Counted from the first letter of the stretch, positions 1 through 7,813 are shown. The stretch is 21,891 bases of DNA from UBA6120 sp964495145 (GCA_964495145.1 CAZBUP010000018.1:1-21891), one strand, 5' to 3'. Notes: generated by a model not told the origin, from the letters alone. Numbers and translations are program-made.

Positions 1-984
1 CTATTCTTTTTCGAATGGATTTACTCGTCCTTTGCCCTTTATAACTACAAGAAGGATTTGGACGCGCGATACAAACCGCTGATTTTGGTGTCGATGATCT
101 TCTCGATTTTGCCGTTTATCGTTGCTTTTTGGGTCATGACCGAAGGCCTGGTACCGATTACCACCTTCCCATTACCCAAAGGGATTCCCTTCGATGATCC
201 GATCGTGACTTTCTATGCCTTGTTTATCCTTTCGGGAGCCGTGCTCGTCTACTTCATTGCCGATTTGCAGCTTCAAAGCGAAGGTTATCGCAAAGGTTAC
301 GCCGAAAACATCTTCTACGTCGCCTTCCCGGCCGGGATCGTCGGCGCGAGGATTTGGTATGTGATCGGCCAATGGGAAAGCGAATTCGCCGGACAGCCGT
401 TTTGGAAGGTATTCGCCACCTGGGAAGGCGGCCTTGCCATCATGGGCGGGGCTTTGTTCGGTGCTTTGGCCGGCATTTTATTCATGATTTTCAGACGCAA
501 GGACATCACCCTGCGGCATGCTGCCGACATTGGGGTGCCCGTCATCTTGATTGCCCAAGGGATCGGCCGCTGGGGCAACTTTTTCAACCAAGAGGTCTAC
601 GGCGCCGTCGCCGACGTCAACAATTGGGCATTCCTGCCGACGTTCATCAAAGAACAGATGGTCGTCTCCGGGCAATTCCGGGTTCCGCTTTTTTTGATTG
701 AAAGCCTGATTAACATCACGGGCTACCTCGTGATTCGCTTTGCCATCGGCAAGGGACTCAAAAAATACATCGTTCCGGGCGATTTAGCCCTCGTCTATCC
801 GATTTGGTATGGACTGACCCGGGTCGTCATGGAACCGCTACGCGATCCGACCTACATCATGGATAACCTGTGGTCTTACTATTGGGGTTGGATCTTTGCC
901 GCTTTGGGCGTGCTTGGCATTATCGTGATGCACGTCTTGGCTTATTTGAAGAAAAAACGGAAAACGCCGACAAAAGCCATATAA
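1..984 (+). CDS. lgt: Prolipoprotein diacylglyceryl transferase (Lgt), 5'-partial
   Basis: Membrane enzyme that moves a diacylglyceryl group from phosphatidylglycerol to the lipobox cysteine of prelipoproteins; the lipoprotein LivK in this window would be a client. Counting residues from the TTG at 58, the Lgt signature GRWGNFFNQEVYG lies at 170-182 and the Y-G-L-x-R-x-x-x-E motif at 251-259, covering the Arg, Asn and Glu residues conserved in the family. At least six hydrophobic segments are visible. The frame is open to base 1 with no stop, and the codons before 58 also read as membrane-like protein. The TTG has purines only one base upstream, too close for a ribosome site, so the true start is probably left of the window. 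About 50 residues with an extra membrane segment precede the usual first helix. The family's GGxxxHGG position reads GGLAIMGG (Met129 for His). In B. subtilis lgt follows hprK. Confidence 0.93.
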   Translation, partial: LFFFEWIYSSFALYNYKKDLDARYKPLILVSMIFSILPFIVAFWVMTEGLVPITTFPLPKGIPFDDPIVTFYALFILSGAVLVYFIADLQLQSEGYRKGYAENIFYVAFPAGIVGARIWYVIGQWESEFAGQPFWKVFATWEGGLAIMGGALFGALAGILFMIFRRKDITLRHAADIGVPVILIAQGIGRWGNFFNQEVYGAVADVNNWAFLPTFIKEQMVVSGQFRVPLFLIESLINITGYLVIRFAIGKGLKKYIVPGDLALVYPIWYGLTRVVMEPLRDPTYIMDNLWSYYWGWIFAALGVLGIIVMHVLAYLKKKRKTPTKAI

Positions 985-988
985 TTTC

Positions 989-1642
989 ATGAAATACGAA
1001 CTTGTCATCCTCGACATGGACGGCACCTTGGTCGATACCGACTTAATGCTGGTGGAAACGGTCATGATCATGTTCCGAAAGCACCGTCCCGACTTCAAGA
1101 TCAGCCTATCGGAGATCGTCTATTTTTCCGGCCCGCCGATCGAGGACACCTTGGCGAACTATTTCCCTGGCCTCGACACCAAAGCCCTGATTCAGGAATT
1201 CAAGGACATCTCCAAACAATTCTACGATTTGGATGCTATATTATTTCCGTATGCTAAAGAAGTTTTGGTCGAATTGAAGCGACTGGGCCTTCCAATCGCC
1301 ATCTTGACCAACAAACATCACGATCGGACCATGGAAACGCTTGGCATGCTTCAGATCGAGGGATTAATCGATTATGTGGTCGGGTATGACGACGTTAAGA
1401 AACCGAAACCCGATCCCGAGGGCATGTTAAAAATCATCGACCATTTCGGCGTCTTGCCGCAAAAGGTCCTGTTTCTAGGCGATACGATGTACGACTATGA
1501 AGTGGCCCGCCGCAGCGGCGTGGCCAGCGGATTGATCGGTTGGTCGCTCAGGCGGTTTCCGGATTCGGTCCGTCCCGACTTGTGGCTGCACGATTACCGC
1601 GATCTCGTGGAGGTAGTGAAAAATGGAAACGACCATCTTTGA
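989..1642 (+). CDS. ppaX: HAD-family phosphatase, PpaX-like (pyrophosphatase/phosphoglycolate phosphatase type)
   Basis: Cytoplasmic HAD hydrolase of 217 residues. All four motifs are present: DMDGTLVDT at 9-17 (nucleophile Asp9, acid/base Asp11), Thr107 in LTNKHH, a Lys in KKPKPDP (137-143), and GDTMYDYE at 164-171 with the metal-binding acids. An alpha-helical cap of the phosphoglycolate phosphatase type sits between motifs I and II. The gene starts 4 nt after lgt and overlaps trxB by 20 nt, so it is probably translationally coupled; no good Shine-Dalgarno is visible. In B. subtilis ppaX lies in the hprK-lgt operon and hydrolyses pyrophosphate released by HPr(Ser-P) dephosphorylation, which is the basis for the name. 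Sequence alone cannot separate PpaX from a phosphoglycolate phosphatase (Gph). Confidence 0.8.
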   Translation: MKYELVILDMDGTLVDTDLMLVETVMIMFRKHRPDFKISLSEIVYFSGPPIEDTLANYFPGLDTKALIQEFKDISKQFYDLDAILFPYAKEVLVELKRLGLPIAILTNKHHDRTMETLGMLQIEGLIDYVVGYDDVKKPKPDPEGMLKIIDHFGVLPQKVLFLGDTMYDYEVARRSGVASGLIGWSLRRFPDSVRPDLWLHDYRDLVEVVKNGNDHL

Positions 1643-2534
1643 TACGATCATCATCGGCGGGGGTCCGGCCGGACTGGCCGCGGCCATTTATTCGAAACGG
1701 TCGGCCAATACTGTCAAACTTTTAGAGAAAGGCGCGCCCGGCGGCAAACTCAATCTCTATACCAAATTGGAAAATTATCCCGGCGTCACCCAAATGACGG
1801 CTCAGGATTTGGCCTACAAGCTTTATGAACAAGTCTTGGCCTTGGGCATCGAAGTCGCCTATGGCGACGTCATTTCGCTTACCAAGGAAAACGAACGCTT
1901 TATCGTTGAGTCAGACGAAGGACGTATGGCGTCCCGCACCGTCATCGTGGCCTCAGGCACCAGCGAGAAGAAGATGGGCATTCCCGGCGAAGAAGCCTAT
2001 GTCGGACGCGGGGTCTCCTATTGCGCCACCTGCGACGGGGCTTTTTTCAAGGACAAGGACGTGGCCGTCATCGGTCAAAGCAACAAAGCGGTCGAAGAAT
2101 CGTTCTTCCTGGCCACGTTGGTCAAGCGCGTGTACATCATTAGCCGCGGGCCCCAATTACTGGCGAACCCGGCCACGCTTGAAAAACTCAAAGAGTACCC
2201 CAACATCATTCACGTTCCAAACACGATACCGTATCAAATCGTCGGCGAAGAGACGGTGACCGGCATCCGCCTGAGGGCCGAGCAAGACACGCTCCTTCCG
2301 GTCAGCGCCGTGTTTCCCTTCATCGGTTCGGTTCCCAACACCAGTTTCGTCACCTTCAAAGAAACGCTTGATCCTAATGGATATCTCCTCGTCAACGAAA
2401 ACAAAGAGACGGCCGTACCGGGCTTATTCGGCGCCGGGGACGTCATTGCGAAAACCTTGCGTCAAATCGTGACGGCGACCAGTGATGGGGCCATCGCCGC
2501 CTTCAACGCCAACAAATTCGTGCGCAAACTGTGA
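1623..2534 (+). CDS. trxB: Thioredoxin reductase-like flavoprotein with degenerate NADPH site
   Basis: A 303-residue FAD protein with the low-molecular-weight thioredoxin reductase layout. The FAD site GGGPAG is at 12-17, the redox pair C134-A-T-C137 follows Ser-Tyr, and the C-terminal FAD motif GLFGAGDV precedes LRQIVTATSDGA. A strong GGAGG at 1609-1613 sets the ATG at 1623 inside the end of ppaX. The pyridine-nucleotide domain is unusual: where TrxB normally has GGGDSA this protein has GQSNKA (151-156), and the basic HRRxxxR motif that holds the NADPH 2'-phosphate reads SRGPQLL (174-180). Loss of these motifs is known in ferredoxin-dependent flavin thioredoxin reductases of clostridia and in other atypical reductases. 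It may therefore use NADH, ferredoxin or another donor; the electron source is inference. It ends in TGA. Confidence 0.88.
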   Translation: METTIFDTIIIGGGPAGLAAAIYSKRSANTVKLLEKGAPGGKLNLYTKLENYPGVTQMTAQDLAYKLYEQVLALGIEVAYGDVISLTKENERFIVESDEGRMASRTVIVASGTSEKKMGIPGEEAYVGRGVSYCATCDGAFFKDKDVAVIGQSNKAVEESFFLATLVKRVYIISRGPQLLANPATLEKLKEYPNIIHVPNTIPYQIVGEETVTGIRLRAEQDTLLPVSAVFPFIGSVPNTSFVTFKETLDPNGYLLVNENKETAVPGLFGAGDVIAKTLRQIVTATSDGAIAAFNANKFVRKL

Positions 2535-2597
2535 TTGGCTTACTCCAAAACATTGGTTTTAAGGGCGATTTATTATAAAATATCCTAGAGGATATTT

Positions 2598-3461
2598 ATG
2601 GCAACGGTCGTTATTTTAACCGGGATGTCGGGGGCGGGAAAATCCACCGCCCTGTTTGCATTTGAGGAAATGGAATACTATTGCATCGAAAACGTTCCCC
2701 TTCCTTTGTACGAGCAATTGTTCAAATTAATCGCCTCTGGCGACGAACGATACCAAAAAGCCGTCGTCAGCGTCAATCTTTCCGAAGCCGGTCAAGCCAT
2801 CGCCATCGCCAAAAACCAAAGCGGGCTAACGGTCCGCGTCGTCGGTTTGGCAGCGACCGTCGAGCAGCTTTTGTCCCGCTACAAGTTGACGCGGCATGCC
2901 CATCCCCTTCAAACCAAGGGTTCGACATTGAGCCGGGCCATTAGGCAAGAATTGAATTTGTTCAACGAATGCCACGGTCTCTTCGACATCGTCATCGACA
3001 CGTCGAGCTTGTCGGTGGCCGATTTTCGCAGCAAGCTGTTCAAGGCTTTTCTAGGAAAACCGACCGATTCGCTGACGTTGGCGTTGGTGTCCTTTGGCTA
3101 TAAATACGGAATCCCGGCCGACGTCGATTTGATTATCGACGCCCGCATTTTGCCCAATCCGTTTTGGGTTCGGGAACTCCGCGACGCGACCGGATACGAT
3201 CCCGAGGTCATCAAATACGTGTTCGAGCACGAAACCGGGCGGGAATACCTTCGCAACGTCGAACAATACATCCGCTATTATTTATCGTTTTTCATCAAAG
3301 AGTCGCGTCCCTTTTACACGATTGGAATCGGCTGCACCGGCGGCCAACACCGATCGGTGGCTGTCGCTGAATATTTGGCCAACCTTTTCGGCCACGAACT
3401 GAAAACGACCGTGACCCATCGCGATCTCCACGCGAGCCCCAAGGGCGACCATGAATCGTAA
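2598..3461 (+). CDS. rapZ: RNase adapter / nucleotide-binding protein RapZ (YvcJ)
   Basis: A 287-residue P-loop protein of typical RapZ length. Walker A GMSGAGKS is at 9-16, followed by the family's EYYCIENVP block (27-35; most members have D-N-L-P). The C-terminal domain carries SFGYKYGIPADVD (165-177), LPNPFWV (185-191) and the signature GCTGGQHRSVAVAE (245-258). In E. coli RapZ guides RNase E to the GlmZ sRNA and senses glucosamine-6-phosphate; in Bacillus YvcJ binds and hydrolyses GTP and affects competence. The role here is not determined. AGAGGA at 2587-2592 lies five bases before the ATG. A 63-bp gap after trxB contains only a weak promoter-like pair (TTGGTT 2553, TATAAA 2574, spacer 15). 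The end overlaps whiA by 11 nt; glmR, which usually lies between them, is missing. Confidence 0.95.
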   Translation: MATVVILTGMSGAGKSTALFAFEEMEYYCIENVPLPLYEQLFKLIASGDERYQKAVVSVNLSEAGQAIAIAKNQSGLTVRVVGLAATVEQLLSRYKLTRHAHPLQTKGSTLSRAIRQELNLFNECHGLFDIVIDTSSLSVADFRSKLFKAFLGKPTDSLTLALVSFGYKYGIPADVDLIIDARILPNPFWVRELRDATGYDPEVIKYVFEHETGREYLRNVEQYIRYYLSFFIKESRPFYTIGIGCTGGQHRSVAVAEYLANLFGHELKTTVTHRDLHASPKGDHES

Positions 3462-4404
3462 GATCACCTCATTCACCAGCGTCGTCAAAGAAGAAATCAT
3501 TACTAAGCCGTTCGTTCCCGCCCGTTTGAAGGCGCTCGTCGCGGCTTTTTTCAAAGCCAATGGCCGTTATTTGATTTCCAATCGCGAAACTCGGTTGGAA
3601 TTGAAAAGCGAACATGCCAAAATCGCCAAATACCTGTATGTCACCATCAAGGCGCTCTATGGCATCGATCCGCGTTTTGCCTATACCCAAAACAAACGCT
3701 TTGGCAAGCGGACGACTTATCATGTTTTGATTGAACAAGGGGTCGAATCCATCCTTCAAGATTTGAAATTGAGTTTTAACGAAACATTCGATTTACGGGA
3801 ACAGCTGAAAAGCGATGACGAGGTGGCCGGATATTTGGCCGGGGTTTTCCTGGCGACCGGCAGCGTCAACGACCCGGAAAGTTCCAATTACCATTTGGAG
3901 ATGAGCGGCGACAACGAGGCTTTCTTGGCCGAGGTATCCAAATTGATGGCTCGCCACCGCAGCGTCCGCTTGGAACCGAAAATGACCCAACGAAGGAATC
4001 AGCATGTCATCTATCTGAAAAAATCCGATCAAATCGCCGATTTTTTGATTTTGATCGGGGCGACCGACGCCACGCTCGAATTCGAAAGCGTGCGCGTGGC
4101 CCGGGATTTTTCAAATTCCGACAATCGCTGGCAAATATGCGAAACCGCCAACATGGAAAAAACCATCAAAGCCGCTTCAAGGCAATTGGAAGACATCAAG
4201 TTCTTGGATCGGTTGATCGGGCTTGGACACTTGCCCAACCCCAAACTGGTCGCTTTGGCGCACTTGCGCCTGGATGATGAAAGCGCCTCGATGGTCGAAT
4301 TGGCGGCCCGGTTGTCCGAAGCCATGGACCGGCCGGTGTCCAAAAGCAACGTTGCCCACCTGTTCCGCAGCCTGCACCAATTGGCGGAGAAATACCGATT
4401 ATGA
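3451..4404 (+). CDS. whiA: DNA-binding protein WhiA
   Basis: A 317-residue WhiA-family protein: an N-terminal pair of LAGLIDADG-homing-endonuclease-like lobes without nuclease function, then a C-terminal helix-turn-helix. The second lobe's hallmark, YLAGVFLATGSVNDP, spans 128-142, and the C-terminal part (about 225-317) includes FLDRLIGLGHLPNPKLVALA, typical of the WhiA HTH region. WhiA controls sporulation and division genes in Streptomyces and affects chromosome segregation and division in B. subtilis; it is widespread in Gram-positive bacteria, including Mollicutes. It overlaps rapZ upstream by 11 nt and its TGA stop overlaps the next ATG (ATGA), so the three genes are probably co-translated. 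Only a weak AAGGG precedes the start. Confidence 0.95.
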   Translation: MNRKITSFTSVVKEEIITKPFVPARLKALVAAFFKANGRYLISNRETRLELKSEHAKIAKYLYVTIKALYGIDPRFAYTQNKRFGKRTTYHVLIEQGVESILQDLKLSFNETFDLREQLKSDDEVAGYLAGVFLATGSVNDPESSNYHLEMSGDNEAFLAEVSKLMARHRSVRLEPKMTQRRNQHVIYLKKSDQIADFLILIGATDATLEFESVRVARDFSNSDNRWQICETANMEKTIKAASRQLEDIKFLDRLIGLGHLPNPKLVALAHLRLDDESASMVELAARLSEAMDRPVSKSNVAHLFRSLHQLAEKYRL

Positions 4405-4643
4405 CAGGCAATTACTCATTGGGACGCCGCATCGCCTACCTGCGTCAGCAACGCGGGTGGACTCAAGAGGTCCTTTCGTTTGAAAGCGGCATCAGCAAAA
4501 CTTACATCGGAGACTTGGAAATGGGGCGGCGCAACCCGACATTGAATCTGCTCGGGCGCTTAGCCGCGGCCTTCGAGATCGATCTTGCCACTTTGCTCAA
4601 AGGTGTCGACATTGTGAGCCCCCGTCCAAAAAGCGGACCATAG
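4401..4643 (+). CDS. Small XRE-family (Cro/CI-type) transcriptional regulator
   Basis: An 80-residue protein made almost entirely of one HTH_3 domain (about residues 6-65). The pattern G-R-R-I-A-x-L-R-x-x-R-G-W-T-Q, then the recognition region SGISKTYIGDLEMGRRNP, then LLGRLAAAFEIDLATLL is classic for this family. No effector or dimerisation domain follows. The ATG overlaps the whiA TGA as ATGA; a GGAG at 4385-4388 is rather distant. It lies directly before gap, where B. subtilis keeps the unrelated glycolytic repressor CggR. A palindrome crosses the gap -10 box just downstream, so control of its own operon or of gap is possible but unproven. The regulator's targets are unknown. Confidence 0.85.
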   Translation: MTGNYSLGRRIAYLRQQRGWTQEVLSFESGISKTYIGDLEMGRRNPTLNLLGRLAAAFEIDLATLLKGVDIVSPRPKSGP

Positions 4644-4726
4644 TAAACCGCTTACAAGACAATAACCTATGGGAAACGAAGGATATCGTAGTATAATTAC
4701 TACGTAAAACACAAGGAGAAATGAAT
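4644..4726 (+). promoter_or_regulatory. gap promoter with palindrome across the -10 box, and gap ribosome site
   Basis: A perfect -10 hexamer TATAAT lies at 4692-4697; no good -35 is seen 16-18 bp upstream. The hexamer sits inside an inverted repeat: CGTAGTA (4687-4693), spacer TAAT, TACTACG (4698-4704). A protein bound there would block RNA polymerase, so it looks like an operator. It could also form a short hairpin in RNA made from further upstream. A second, weaker inverted repeat AAGCGG/CCGCTT (4631-4636, 4648-4653) flanks the end of the XRE gene and has no U-tract. AAGGAG at 4713-4718 is 8 nt before the ATG at 4727 but only 2 nt before the ATG at 4721, which favours 4727 as the gap start. 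Confidence 0.6.
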
Positions 4727-5761
4727 ATGGCCATCAAATTAGCTATCAACGGATTTGGACGCATTGGACGTTTGTCGTTCCGCCGTGCCGTGGAAACCGG
4801 CGAATTCGAAGTCGTCGCCATCAATGACTTGACCGACGCGGCGACGTTAGTCTACTTATTGAAATACGATACGACCCACCGTCGCTTCGGCGGCAATGAG
4901 CTATCCGTTTCCGACGACGGCAAAGCCATCGTCTACAAAGGCAAAACCATCCCCGTGCTCGGACAACCCGATCCCAACCTGATCAAATGGTCGGATTACG
5001 GCGTTGACCTCGTGCTCGAATGCACCGGTCGCTTCAAAGGCAAAGCCGATGCCGCCGTCCACGTGACCGTCGGCGGAGCCAAAGGCGTCATCATCTCGGC
5101 GCCGGCCGACAACGAAACCCCAACCTTCGTTTATGGCGTCAACGATGACAAGCTGACCAAAGACATGACCGTCATTTCCGGTGCCAGCTGCACCACCAAC
5201 TGCCTCGCCCCCGTCGTCAAAGTCTTGCACGACAAGCTCGGCATCGAAGGCGGCTACATGACGACCGTCCACGCCTATACCAACGACCAAACCACGCTTG
5301 ACCTCGTCAAGAAGGGTGACTTGCGTCGGGGCCGCGCCGCGGCCGCCAACATCGTTCCCTCGTCAACCGGGGCTGCGAAAGCCATCCACTTAGTCGTTCC
5401 CGAACTGAAAGGCCGGCTCCAAGGCGGTGCCCTCCGGGTACCCGTCATCGACGGCAGTTTAGTTGACTTAAGCCTCAATTTGGCCAAGCCGACCACCGAT
5501 AAGGACCTCAACGCCATCATGAAGGAAGCCGCCAATGGCTGCCTCAAAGACGTCCTTGGCTATACCGAAGACGCCATCGTCAGTTCCGACGTGATCGGGG
5601 CGACCGAAGGTTCCATCTTCGACGCGACCCAAACCAAAGTCTTCACCAATCCCGAAGGCAAGCAATTCGTCAAAGTCGTGGCTTGGTACGACAACGAATA
5701 CAGCTATACCTGCCAATACATCCGCTTAGCCAAGGCTTATGCCAAAGTGCTCGGCATCTAA
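4727..5761 (+). CDS. gap: Glyceraldehyde-3-phosphate dehydrogenase, type I, NAD-type
   Basis: Converts glyceraldehyde-3-phosphate, NAD+ and phosphate to 1,3-bisphosphoglycerate in cytoplasmic glycolysis. From the ATG at 4727 it has 344 residues. The Rossmann motif NGFGRIGR is at 8-15; Asn33-Asp34 at the end of the second strand indicates NAD rather than NADP preference. The active-site block SGASCTTNCLAP holds Cys155, and His182 lies in TTVHAYTNDQ. The C-terminal WYDNEYSYTCQ matches the family's WYDNEWGY region, with Ser for Gly near its end. Codon use is strongly biased to C-ending codons, as expected for a highly expressed gene. It heads gap-pgk-tpiA; the 70-bp gap to pgk carries a hairpin. 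Confidence 0.97.
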   Translation: MAIKLAINGFGRIGRLSFRRAVETGEFEVVAINDLTDAATLVYLLKYDTTHRRFGGNELSVSDDGKAIVYKGKTIPVLGQPDPNLIKWSDYGVDLVLECTGRFKGKADAAVHVTVGGAKGVIISAPADNETPTFVYGVNDDKLTKDMTVISGASCTTNCLAPVVKVLHDKLGIEGGYMTTVHAYTNDQTTLDLVKKGDLRRGRAAAANIVPSSTGAAKAIHLVVPELKGRLQGGALRVPVIDGSLVDLSLNLAKPTTDKDLNAIMKEAANGCLKDVLGYTEDAIVSSDVIGATEGSIFDATQTKVFTNPEGKQFVKVVAWYDNEYSYTCQYIRLAKAYAKVLGI

Positions 5762-5781
5762 TCAGGGTTATTGAAAATCAT

Positions 5782-5808
5782 AAAAGTGCCCATTCATTTG
5801 GGCCTTTT
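5782..5808 (+). other. Hairpin between gap and pgk
   Basis: AAAAG, a bulged T, GCCCA (5782-5792), six-base loop, then TGGGC CTTTT (5799-5808) can pair over ten base pairs. Only four U follow the G/C part, so termination would be partial. Likely roles are partial termination, or protecting the 3' end of a processed gap message so that gap is made in excess of pgk and tpiA. Drawn by eye; no folding energy calculated. Confidence 0.5.
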
Positions 5809-5831
5809 ACATGTAAATAGGAGCAAAAAAC

Positions 5832-7049
5832 ATGAAAACGATTAAAGATTTAGTCGGTCTCAAGGGCAAGCGCGTGGTCGTGCGCGTCGATTTCAATGTC
5901 CCCTTCAAAGATGGGGAAATCCGCGATGATAACCGGATCGTACAAGCCTTACCGACCATCGTTGATTTAAAGAAACAAGGGGCGAAAGTCATCTTACTTT
6001 CCCACCTTGGCAAAGTCGATCACAAAGATCCGACCAAAACCGAATCCGACAAGAAAAAGAACAGCCTCGAAAAAGTGGCCGTCCGCCTATCGGAGTTATT
6101 GAAGCAGCCAGTCTCGTTCTGTCCGGAAACCCGGGGCGAGAATTTCGATTATTTCACCCAAACGCTTCAAAACGGAAGCGTACTTCTGATACAAAACACC
6201 CGATATGAAAAGGGTGAGGAGAAAAACAGCCCCGAGTTGGCCGCCATTTGGGCCAGCGTCGCCGACGTTTTCGTGATGGACGCTTTCGGAAGCGCCCACC
6301 GCGCCCACGCCTCCACTTACGGTATCCCCTCAATCCTCAAAGCCGAGGGCAAACCGGTCGCCGTTGGCTATTTGGTCGAAAAAGAAATCAGCGCCTTGAC
6401 CCGCGTCGTCAAAGTGTCCGAATCCGATCGGCCTTACCTGGCCGTCTTGGGCGGCTTCAAAGTCAGCGATAAAATCAAAGTCATCGACACCCTGGTCCAG
6501 AAATGCGACAAGATCTTGATCGGCGGTGCCATGGCCTACACCTTCTCAAAAGCCCTCGGCAACGACATCGGCGATTCGCCGTTTGAAGCCGATCAGCTCG
6601 ATTACGCCAAACGGGTTTATGAAGAAGCCGCCGGCAAAATCGTGCTTCCAATCGACTGTGTGGTCACCGACGGGTTCGATACCTGGACCAAAATCATGAC
6701 TACCAATGACAATCAAATCCCCTCCGGATTCATGGGGATGGACATCGGGCCTAAAACCGCCACGCTGTTCCAAAACGAATTGGCCAAAGCCAAGATGGTT
6801 TTTTGGAACGGACCCATGGGCGTGTTTGAAAAGGAACCCTTCACCAAGGGGACCATCGCCATTTGCCAGACGATTGCCGACAACGGCAAAAAGACCTTCT
6901 CGGTCTGCGGCGGCGGCGATTCGGCCGCGGCCGTCAAGCAGTTTGGATTCATCGACGCTTTCTCACATGTTTCCACCGGTGGCGGCGCCAGCCTCGAGAT
7001 GATCGAAAACGACGGTCATCTGCCCGGCATCGACGTAATCGAGGCCTAA
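5832..7049 (+). CDS. pgk: Phosphoglycerate kinase
   Basis: Transfers phosphate from 1,3-bisphosphoglycerate to ADP. It has 405 residues, near the normal bacterial length of about 395. Substrate-binding RVDFNVP is at 18-24 and SHLG at 57-60, here followed by Lys as in some Firmicutes rather than Arg. NTRYEKGEEKNSPELA, DAFGSAHRAHAS and the nucleotide-site block GGGDSAAAV with STGGGASLE near the C-terminus are all present. The normally GGAKVSDK loop reads GGFKVSDK, with the lysine kept. A KTESDKKKNS stretch after SHLGK resembles the Staphylococcus/Mollicutes form. AGGAG at 5819-5823 is 8 nt before the ATG. tpiA begins 3 nt downstream. Confidence 0.97.
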   Translation: MKTIKDLVGLKGKRVVVRVDFNVPFKDGEIRDDNRIVQALPTIVDLKKQGAKVILLSHLGKVDHKDPTKTESDKKKNSLEKVAVRLSELLKQPVSFCPETRGENFDYFTQTLQNGSVLLIQNTRYEKGEEKNSPELAAIWASVADVFVMDAFGSAHRAHASTYGIPSILKAEGKPVAVGYLVEKEISALTRVVKVSESDRPYLAVLGGFKVSDKIKVIDTLVQKCDKILIGGAMAYTFSKALGNDIGDSPFEADQLDYAKRVYEEAAGKIVLPIDCVVTDGFDTWTKIMTTNDNQIPSGFMGMDIGPKTATLFQNELAKAKMVFWNGPMGVFEKEPFTKGTIAICQTIADNGKKTFSVCGGGDSAAAVKQFGFIDAFSHVSTGGGASLEMIENDGHLPGIDVIEA

Positions 7050-7052
7050 CCG

Positions 7053-7808
7053 ATGCGCAATAAAGTACTGATCGGCAATTGGAAGATGAACAAGACCATC
7101 GGCGAGGCTCGCACCTTCGCCAAGGCCAGCATCGAACTAGCCGAACAAGCCCATAAAAACCACGTCGTCATCGGCGTGGCTCCCGCCTTTCTTTCGTTGA
7201 AAACCGTCAAGACGGCCAATCCCGATTTGCTGGTGTTCGCCCAAAACTGCTATTTCGAAGACCAAGGCGCCTATACCGGGGAAATCAGCCTCCCGATGCT
7301 CGTCGACGTCCATGTCGACGGATCTTTGGTCGGCCACTCGGAACGCCGTCAATATTTCAAGGAAAACAACCTTCTTTGCAATCGTAAGGTCATCAAATTG
7401 CTCGAAAAGGGGCTTGTGGCCCTCTACTGCGTCGGGGAAACCCTCGGCGAGTATGAAGCCGGACTCACCAAAGCCGTCGTCGCCGAGCAAATCCGGGTTG
7501 GGTTAAGCGGCTTAGGAACGTTTGATCCCAAACAATTGATCATCGCTTACGAACCGGTCTGGAGCATCGGTACCGGCAAGAACGCCTCGGCCCAAATCGC
7601 CACCGACGTCATCACCTTCATCCGGGAGTTGCTCGACGAAATGTTCGGCATTCGGATGTCGCAAGAAATCGCCATCCTCTACGGCGGGTCGGTCAAACCC
7701 AACAACATCGCCGAATACCTGAAGATGCCCAACATCGACGGGGCCCTGGTCGGCGGGGCCAGCCTTGAGATAAGCAGTTTCCAAGCATTGCTTAACAACA
7801 TCATCTAA
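7053..7808 (+). CDS. tpiA: Triosephosphate isomerase
   Basis: Interconverts dihydroxyacetone phosphate and glyceraldehyde-3-phosphate. The 251-residue TIM barrel has all catalytic residues: Asn9 and Lys11 in GNWKMNK, His95 in GHSERR, and Glu167 in AYEPVWSIGTGK with the flexible lid. The phosphate-binding YGGSVKPNN and GALVGGASL come near the end. It starts 3 nt after the pgk stop, with GAGG in the end of pgk as a possible ribosome site, and is followed by a strong terminator. pgm and eno, which follow tpiA in Bacillus, are not here. Confidence 0.97.
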   Translation: MRNKVLIGNWKMNKTIGEARTFAKASIELAEQAHKNHVVIGVAPAFLSLKTVKTANPDLLVFAQNCYFEDQGAYTGEISLPMLVDVHVDGSLVGHSERRQYFKENNLLCNRKVIKLLEKGLVALYCVGETLGEYEAGLTKAVVAEQIRVGLSGLGTFDPKQLIIAYEPVWSIGTGKNASAQIATDVITFIRELLDEMFGIRMSQEIAILYGGSVKPNNIAEYLKMPNIDGALVGGASLEISSFQALLNNII

Positions 7809-7813
7809 CCGAT

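Noticed and set aside
2553..2579. Possible rapZ promoter (TTGGTT, 15-bp spacer, TATAAA)
   Set aside because: Spacer too short and -35 weak; rapZ may simply be read through from trxB.
4721..4726. Earlier ATG for gap
   Set aside because: Only 2 nt from AAGGAG; the ATG at 4727 has 8-nt spacing and gives the standard MAIKLAINGFGRIGR start.
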